A stretch of DNA of 64,000 nucleotides from the NCBI RefSeq assembly GCF_004345425.1, contig NZ_SLVP01000009.1, positions 149,689 through 213,688 of the forward strand, read 5' to 3'. Below are positions 58,692 through 64,000 of this stretch, one piece after another (within the stretch, counting starts at the first letter, position 1; every line of letters begins with the position of its first letter). Origin of the DNA: Paenibacillus sp. BK033. Its GTDB lineage: Bacteria > Bacillota > Bacilli > Paenibacillales > Paenibacillaceae. The position numbers were made by a program, and so were the translations under genes. The notes beneath the pieces are model-generated. The model saw nothing but the letters and a program-made list of their open reading frames with translations. It was not told where the DNA came from and did no database searches.

Positions 58692-60319
58692 GTCGAGCAG
58701 CAGAGCGGCGGCTGACCGCGGACGTGCTTGTTATTGGCGGCGGCCCTGCCGGAGCTTGGGCGGCATGGAGCGCGGCCACTAACGGCGCCAAAGTCGTCTT
58801 GGCGGATAAGGGCTACCTGGGCAGCAGCGGGGCGACGGCGCCGGGCGGAACGAATCTGCTGTATTTGCCGCCCGATGAAGAAATGAGAAAACATGCCGTG
58901 GAAGAGCGAATGAAGCAGGGTGGGTATTTGGCCGAGCCGGCATGGATTCACCGGGTGCTTGACCAGGTGTATGCCAATATGGAGCTGATCGAGCAGTGGG
59001 GCTATCCGTTCGTCCGCGACGAGAACGGGACTCCGATGCGCGATCATCTGCACGGTCCCGAATATATGTCGATTATGCGAAAGGTCGTAAAGCGTGCCGG
59101 TGTCAAAGTGCTTGATCAGTCGCCGGCTCTTGAGCTGCTGGTTGACGAGTTTGGCGTAGGCGGCGCCCGCGGCGTATCCCGGCAGGATAACCAGACCTGG
59201 GAGGTGCGCGCGAATGCCGTTGTTATCGCAACGGGCGGCTGCGCTTTCCTAAGCAACGGACTCGGCTGCAATGTATTGACCGGAGACGGTTATTTAATGG
59301 CCGGCGAGCTTGGCGTAGAGCTGTCGGGCATGGAATTTACCCGCAAGTATGCTCCGTCTCCGGCTTTTGGATCCAACACCCGCTCCAGACTGCTGGGCTG
59401 GGCCACTTATTACGATCATGCCGGCCAAGAGATTGTTGCGGGGCGGCAGGGAGATTTTCTGGCGGAGGCTCTGCTTCAGGGACCCGTGTATGCCATTATG
59501 AACAAGGCGGACACCCCGGAGAAGCAGGCCTTCTTACGAAAATCCCATGCGATTTTCTTCCTGCCGTATGACCGGGCGGGGATTGACGTGTTTACCGAGC
59601 CTTTCCCGCTGACGCTGCGTTATGAAGGGACGGTAAGGGGCACCGGAGGCATCCGGATTGCCCGCGATGATTGCAGCACAACGGTAGGAGGATTGTTCGC
59701 CGCTGGGGATGCGGCAACACGCGAACGTATTACCGGTTCGGCGTCCGGCGGAGGCGCCTTTAACGCATCGTGGGCGATCTGCTCGGGAACCTGGGCGGGC
59801 AAAGGCGCCGCCGCTTATGCCCTGTCTCACCGGAGCAGCGCGGCGGAACGCGATCTGAAGCCGGCCGGGCGTTACGGGCTTGGCACAGCCCCCGCTTCTT
59901 CCGTTGTATCCTCGCAGGAGCTGATCAAGGATATTCAGCGTCAGGTTCTTCCGCTGAACATTAATTATTTCCGCACGGAACGGGGGCTGAAGCTCGCTTT
60001 GCGTCAGTTGGATGAGGTATGGAAGCGGGTGAATGATCAAGCACCGCAAACGATGCTGGAACAGGTGAGAGCCCGCGAGACCGCTGCAATGGCGGCAACC
60101 GCGCGCTGGATGTATACGGCGGCGTTGTCGCGGAAGGAATCCCGGAGCGGCGGTCTGCATGTGCTGGCGGAATATCCGGGTCAGGACGAAGAGCAGCGGC
60201 ACCGGCTGCTTGTTTCAGGATTAGAAGAGATTCTGGTTCGTACGGAGAAGGTGCCGAAATCCGGCGGCGTTGAAGCATCCGGGGCAGTTGCTGCTTCCGA
60301 GGAGGTGCAGGCACGATGA
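58688..60319 (+). CDS. AprA/FrdA-like FAD-binding oxidoreductase (copy 2)
   Basis: A 543-residue paralogue of the flavoprotein at 54801-56417. It shares VLVIGGGPAGAWAA (residues 13-26), LADKGYLGSSGATAPGGTN, PALELLVDEFGVGGARGV, VVIATGGCAFLSNGLGCNVL and GLFAAGDAATRERI. The middle substrate region (about 215-300) differs clearly between the copies, with an extra segment here before FFLPYDRAGIDVFTEPFPL. That points to two related but not identical reactions. Overlaps the hydrolase gene by four bases and its ferredoxin partner by four. Confidence 0.85.
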   Translation: MSRAAERRLTADVLVIGGGPAGAWAAWSAATNGAKVVLADKGYLGSSGATAPGGTNLLYLPPDEEMRKHAVEERMKQGGYLAEPAWIHRVLDQVYANMELIEQWGYPFVRDENGTPMRDHLHGPEYMSIMRKVVKRAGVKVLDQSPALELLVDEFGVGGARGVSRQDNQTWEVRANAVVIATGGCAFLSNGLGCNVLTGDGYLMAGELGVELSGMEFTRKYAPSPAFGSNTRSRLLGWATYYDHAGQEIVAGRQGDFLAEALLQGPVYAIMNKADTPEKQAFLRKSHAIFFLPYDRAGIDVFTEPFPLTLRYEGTVRGTGGIRIARDDCSTTVGGLFAAGDAATRERITGSASGGGAFNASWAICSGTWAGKGAAAYALSHRSSAAERDLKPAGRYGLGTAPASSVVSSQELIKDIQRQVLPLNINYFRTERGLKLALRQLDEVWKRVNDQAPQTMLEQVRARETAAMAATARWMYTAALSRKESRSGGLHVLAEYPGQDEEQRHRLLVSGLEEILVRTEKVPKSGGVEASGAVAASEEVQAR

Positions 60320-60711
60320 TCGAGCTAGTCAGCGAGGAGCGTTGCATTTCCTGCAGCATCTGCGTGAAGGTATGCCCAACCAATGTATTCGATAAAGGGG
60401 AGGACGGCATCCCCGTCATTGCGCGGCAAAGCGACTGCCAGACCTGCTTCATCTGCGAGGTGTATTGTCCGGCGGACGCGCTGTATGTCTCGCCATACGC
60501 CGAGCAGACGGTGGAGGTGAACGAGCGGGAGCTGGCCGAGCAAGGCGTGCTCGGCAGCTGGCGGGCTATTATCGGCTGGGGGCCGGGACGCACGAAGATT
60601 GCGGCTATTGATACAACGCCGTTTATCGACCGGATCCTGCCTCCCCGCACTCTCCGTCCGCAAGGCGTATCGGAGGTCGCTTCGGGGCGGGAGCCAAACG
60701 AACGGAAATAG
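60316..60711 (+). CDS. Two-[4Fe-4S] ferredoxin-type partner (copy 2)
   Basis: A 131-residue protein with the same eight cysteine positions as copy 1 (10, 13, 16, 20 and 41, 44, 47, 51; CISCSICVKVCP, CQTCFICEVYCP). Its C-terminal tail is about 20 residues longer, with PFIDRILPPRTLRPQG. Partner of the second flavoprotein through the ATGA overlap. It closes the operon, which ends at a terminator 12 bases later. Confidence 0.9.
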   Translation: MIELVSEERCISCSICVKVCPTNVFDKGEDGIPVIARQSDCQTCFICEVYCPADALYVSPYAEQTVEVNERELAEQGVLGSWRAIIGWGPGRTKIAAIDTTPFIDRILPPRTLRPQGVSEVASGREPNERK

Positions 60712-60722
60712 AAAGAATAGAG

Positions 60723-60764
60723 CAAGTCCCAGGGTAGATTTGATGCCTTGGGACTTGTTTTTTT
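60723..60764 (+). terminator. Intrinsic terminator of the ssuC/AprAB-like operon
   Basis: Arms CAAGTCCCAGG (60723-60733) and CCTTGGGACTTG (60746-60757) with one bulged base, followed by seven T residues. Confidence 0.9.
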
Positions 60765-60861
60765 GCTCGGGGCGGTTAAAGCCTGGTCCTGTTTGTGTTT
60801 GCCCGGTAATGTGCTATGCTATCAACGAAAAATACTGGGAATGCAACAGGAGGTTGTTAGG

Positions 60862-61539
60862 ATGTATCATTTGCTCCTGGCTGACGACGATCCGAATATT
60901 AGAGCGCTTGTCCGTTTCGTCATGACCCGCGAAGGCTATCAGGTGCATGAAGCGCAGGATGGGGCCGAGGCGGTAGAGGTCATGCAGAGGGAGCCGGTAA
61001 ACCTGGCTATTATTGATGTAATGATGCCGCGAATAGACGGCTTCGAGCTATGCGAGTATATCCGGGAGCGTTATGATATCCCGATTATTATGCTGACGGC
61101 CAAGGACCAGCTGTCCGACAAAGAGCAGGGCTATCTGAGAGGAACCGACGATTACGTGACCAAGCCTTTTGAACCGGAGGAGCTGCTGTTTCGGGTCAAA
61201 GCGCTGTTTCGCCGTTACAATCAGGTATCCCATGATCTGATCCGGATGAACCGCATCACGATTGACCGCAAAAATGTGGAGGTCACCGACGGGCATTCGG
61301 TTCTGCTGCTGCCGATGAAGGAATTCGAGCTCCTCGCACAGCTCGCTCAATATCCGGGACGGCTGTTTTCCCGCGAGGAGCTGATACGTCTCGTATGGGC
61401 GGCAGATTTCGAAGGGGATGACCGGACCGTAGACGTGCATATCAAGCGGCTTCGCCAGCGCTTTGCCGATTACGCCGAGGATTTTACCATCCAGACGGTA
61501 CGGGGGATCGGGTACAAGGTTGAGGTGAAGGGGAAATGA
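60862..61539 (+). CDS. hssR: OmpR-family response regulator, HssR-like
   Basis: About 225 residues from ATG 60862 (CAGGAGG upstream). The receiver has LLLADDDPNIRALVRFV, phospho-acceptor Asp52 in LAIIDVMMPRIDGFE, and the conserved Lys in DYVTKPFEPEELL. The winged helix ends DRTVDVHIKRLRQRF and TVRGIGYKVEV. Overall sequence and neighbours (a sensor kinase and an HrtB-like permease) match the staphylococcal/bacillar HssRS heme-sensing system. Confidence 0.88.
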   Translation: MYHLLLADDDPNIRALVRFVMTREGYQVHEAQDGAEAVEVMQREPVNLAIIDVMMPRIDGFELCEYIRERYDIPIIMLTAKDQLSDKEQGYLRGTDDYVTKPFEPEELLFRVKALFRRYNQVSHDLIRMNRITIDRKNVEVTDGHSVLLLPMKEFELLAQLAQYPGRLFSREELIRLVWAADFEGDDRTVDVHIKRLRQRFADYAEDFTIQTVRGIGYKVEVKGK

Positions 61540-62915
61540 AATCTTTGTACTTCCGGGTATTTCTAATCACCGCGGCCGTCATCCTGATCAGCAGCATAAT
61601 CGGGTTTCTGGTTTCCAACCTGTATTACCATATGAAGCTGAAGTCTTTCAACGATGAGAAGCTGGTGGGGATTGCCAGGCAGATGAAGACCTTTATCGAA
61701 GCGGAGCCTGCCGGCATGGATAGATATTTGCAAAACGCAGCTTCGCTTGGCTACGAGATTTACGTGACGGACGGTCAAGGAGAAGCGCATTTCTACGGCA
61801 GGAGCTTTCGCGAGCGGGATTTGGATGAGCGGGCCGTTGACCTCGTGCTCGGCGGAGAAGTGTACCACGGAGTAGCGCAGTTCCCGACCAAGCCGTTTAT
61901 TACCGGGTTTTTCGATAACCGGTTAAGCAATACGGTAGGCGTGCGTGTGCAATCTGCCGGGAAAAGCTACGCCCTGTTTATGCGGCCGGACGTTCTGTTG
62001 CAGTTTGGCGAGCTACGCACCTTTTTTGCCCTGGTCGGGTTATATACGGTCATCATCAGTATTCTCTTCTTCCTAGTCAGCACTCGCTATTTGGTTAAGC
62101 CGATCACAAGACTAACGGAGGCGACCAAGCGTATCGCGCAAGGGAATTACAATCTTCGCCTGCCCACGAGAAGACGCGATGAAATCGGTCAGCTTGCCGA
62201 GCATTTCATGATCATGAGCAAGGAGCTCGAACGCGTGGATCAGACCCGCCAGCAGTTCGTCTCGAATGTGTCGCATGAAATTCAATCGCCGCTCACCTCG
62301 ATTCAAGGGTTTGCCGCCGTGCTAAGGGAGCAAGAGCTGCCAAGCGAGGAACGCAAGCATTACGCGGACATTATCGAAGCGGAAAGCCGCCATCTCTCCA
62401 TCCTCAGCAAGCAGCTGCTGCTTCTTTCCTCGCTCGAGCAGGGCGAAGAGGCTTTAACCAAAACGCGTTTTCCCCTGTATAAACATATTCGCCAAGCCGT
62501 GCAGGTTCTGCAGTGGCAGCTGGAGGAGAAGGATTTGCTGCTTAAGCTGTCCGTTCCCGATTCCATTACGCTGTATGGCGATGAGGTGCTGCTGCAGCAG
62601 GTTTGGATGAATCTGCTTGGCAATGCCATCAACTATATTCCGCCCGGGAGAAGCATTGAGGTGCTCGCGGAAAAGACGTTGTCCCATATCAATATTGCGG
62701 TCTCGGATACAGGGGAGGGAATTCCGCCTGAGCATCTTCCTTTTCTGTTTGACCGGTTTTACCGGGTTGACCGTGCCCGCGAGCGGACTTCGGGGCGGAC
62801 AGGCCTTGGACTCGCTATCGTGAAAAAGATCGTGCAGCTGCACGGCGGGAACATCGAAGTTGAGAGCTCGCCCGGAGCGGGCACTCGTATTACAGTTAGA
62901 CTTCCCGATTTGTAA
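61536..62915 (+). CDS. hssS: Sensor histidine kinase, HssS-like
   Basis: 459 residues with two membrane helices (about 7-29 and 163-185) enclosing a 130-residue extracytoplasmic sensor domain. A HAMP segment follows (VKPITRLTEATKRIAQGNYN), then the H box FVSNVSHEIQSPLTSIQGFA, N box NLLGNAINYIPPG, and GRTGLGLAIVKKIVQLHGG. HssS senses excess heme within the membrane and phosphorylates HssR, which activates the HrtAB heme exporter. The permease gene 65 bases downstream fits that role. Overlaps hssR by four bases. Confidence 0.9.
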   Translation: MKSLYFRVFLITAAVILISSIIGFLVSNLYYHMKLKSFNDEKLVGIARQMKTFIEAEPAGMDRYLQNAASLGYEIYVTDGQGEAHFYGRSFRERDLDERAVDLVLGGEVYHGVAQFPTKPFITGFFDNRLSNTVGVRVQSAGKSYALFMRPDVLLQFGELRTFFALVGLYTVIISILFFLVSTRYLVKPITRLTEATKRIAQGNYNLRLPTRRRDEIGQLAEHFMIMSKELERVDQTRQQFVSNVSHEIQSPLTSIQGFAAVLREQELPSEERKHYADIIEAESRHLSILSKQLLLLSSLEQGEEALTKTRFPLYKHIRQAVQVLQWQLEEKDLLLKLSVPDSITLYGDEVLLQQVWMNLLGNAINYIPPGRSIEVLAEKTLSHINIAVSDTGEGIPPEHLPFLFDRFYRVDRARERTSGRTGLGLAIVKKIVQLHGGNIEVESSPGAGTRITVRLPDL

Positions 62916-62921
62916 TCATTC

Positions 62922-62954
62922 GTTCACGCGCCGTTCATTTTCGCTTCCTACACT
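62922..62954 (+). promoter_or_regulatory. Candidate HssR site in front of hrtB
   Basis: A direct repeat GTTCA (62922-62926) and GTTCA (62933-62937) with 11-bp period lies ahead of a -10-like TACACT (62949-62954). The repeat takes the place of a -35 box. HssR is known to bind a direct repeat upstream of hrtAB, and tandem half-sites about one turn apart suit an OmpR-family dimer. Confidence 0.5.
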
Positions 62955-62980
62955 TGAGCCATCAAAGGGAGGGAAGCAAC

Positions 62981-63946
62981 ATGTATTTGGCTATACGGGA
63001 GATGAGGTTTGCTAAAGTCCGCTATACGCTTATCGCAACGATTATGCTGCTGGTCTCTTTTCTGGTCCTGTTCGTTACGGGACTTGCGGGGGGACTCGCT
63101 TATGACAACGCGGCATCGATAGAAAATATGGACGCTACGCATTTTGTAATGGAGAAGGACTCCAATCACCGGTTTACCCGCTCTCAGGTTGGGGCGGGGG
63201 TTCTGGAACAAGCCAAGTCGACCGCGGGCGAGAAGAACGCGCAGCCGCTTGGCGTGCGGATGGCTACCGTAACCTTGGAGGGAGCTAAGCTTGATGTAAC
63301 GCTGCTAGGCGTGGAGCCTGAAGGCTGGCTTACGCCGTCAGCCGTTGAGGGCAGTGCACTTACAGAGGCTGGCGCCGGTTCCGTGCTCGTCGACAGCAAG
63401 TTAAAGGATTCGGGCGTTCGCATCGGTTCAACGCTCGTAGACCAGGCCTCCGGCATGAAATGGACAGTTGGCGGCTTCGTAAGCCGGGAATCGTTCAGTC
63501 ATTCACCGGCCGTCTTCCTAAGCAGGCAAGATTGGCGGCAGCTTCAGCTGATATCGGCGGGGGCTAGGGGCGGGATGCCAACCGACACCACCTATAGCGC
63601 CATTGCGGTCAAGGCCAGCAAGCAGCAGGCAGAGCGTCTCGCGGCGGCATTACCGGGTAACGAGATCGTCACAAAATCGGAGGCTGTCTCGGCAATCCCC
63701 GGCTATAAAGAAGAGCAGGGCTCGTTAATGATGATGATTGTGTTCCTGTTTGTCATTTCGGCGTTTGTCCTGGCGGTATTCTTTTATGTCATCACGATCC
63801 AAAAGAGCAGCCAATTCGGTATCCTAAAGGCTATCGGTACGCGTGCCGCTTACCTTGCCGGAAGCGTGGCCTTGCAAGTGCTGCTCTTGTGCGTGGGAAG
63901 TCTGACCGTTAGCCATCCATGCCCCTCTCGGGGCACCACAGAATAA
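62981..63946 (+). pseudogene. hrtB: HrtB-like permease, apparently interrupted at its C-terminus
   Basis: The permease of a heme-efflux ABC transporter, starting at ATG 62981 (AAGGGAGGG upstream). It has a first helix (RYTLIATIMLLVSFLVLFVT), a large MacB-like extracytoplasmic domain (about 35-240) and an FtsX-type helix MMMIVFLFVISAFVLAVFFY, then GILKAIGTRAAYLAGSVALQ. HrtB should go on through the rest of this helix, a loop and a last helix; here the frame turns hydrophilic after VGSLTV and stops at 63946 at residue 321. GTGCG at 63889, followed by structured sequence to the window end, could be a group II intron or other insertion boundary. No frame restores a final helix in the last 55 bases. 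Confidence 0.7.
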
Positions 63947-64000
63947 TGAAAATTTTGCTGCCGCGTTCTATACTATTCTTACGGCTGGTGAGGAAGGTCG

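Noticed and set aside
60748..60861. Longer N-terminus of the HssR-like regulator
   Set aside because: The upstream in-frame codons run over the operon terminator and the hssR ribosome site; the receiver domain starts naturally at 60862.

Overview
The window reads as a chromosomal segment of an aerobic, endospore-forming Firmicute, most likely Paenibacillus or a close relative. The reasons are a complete gerA-type germinant receptor operon, strong GGAGG ribosome binding sites, frequent TTG/GTG starts, many sugar ABC transporters of the LplB/YtcP type, a CcpA-type cre site, an SdpR/SdpI pair and short palindromic intergenic repeats. I saw no transposase, phage gene, tRNA, rRNA or CRISPR array. 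Genes are dense and mostly on the plus strand.

Layout. 1-2.7 kb: an ECF42-type sigma factor between two DGPF/YCII proteins, then a VOC protein. 2.8-7.5 kb: a lipoprotein and a four-gene germinant receptor operon. 7.5-12.5 kb: a complete NAD salvage operon headed by a Nudix-type NrtR regulator, with a shared operator motif in front of nrtR and of the nicotinamidase. 12.5-20.4 kb: LacI regulator, GH35 beta-galactosidase and an ABC sugar importer, with a cre site on the promoter and operator copies in the leader. 20.4-24.9 kb: small housekeeping and unknown genes and two families of short repeats. 25-28 kb: flavohemoprotein facing a Crp/Fnr regulator, then a nucleotidyltransferase-histidine phosphatase fusion. 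28.1-32.2 kb: MarR regulator and a UDP-glucuronate/glycosyltransferase operon with a stand-alone LAB_N protein. 32.6-36.6 kb: a large secreted GH81 beta-1,3-glucanase with four discoidin domains. 36.8-42.6 kb: a two-component system, membrane-anchored MsrAB, DinB, a missed 51-residue membrane protein, an orphan sugar-binding lipoprotein and a VOC protein. 42.7-51 kb: galactokinase and several regulator-plus-transporter modules (PadR/pentapeptide/ABC, MATE/TetR, SdpRI). 50.5-52.8 kb: TetR and a DHA2 efflux pump.

The most unusual region is 52.85-60.76 kb. Behind a short leader with an intrinsic terminator lie two paralogous SsuC-type permeases, an AprA-like flavoprotein with a two-cluster ferredoxin, an SsuA-like binding lipoprotein, an alpha/beta hydrolase, and a second paralogous flavoprotein-ferredoxin pair. 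There is no ATPase gene. The genes overlap or abut and end at one terminator, so they probably form one uptake-and-redox pathway for an unknown, perhaps organosulfur, compound. The window ends with an HssRS-like heme-sensing system and an HrtB-like permease whose reading frame breaks off about 55 bases before the end. All functional calls rest on reading motifs and context; no database search was possible.
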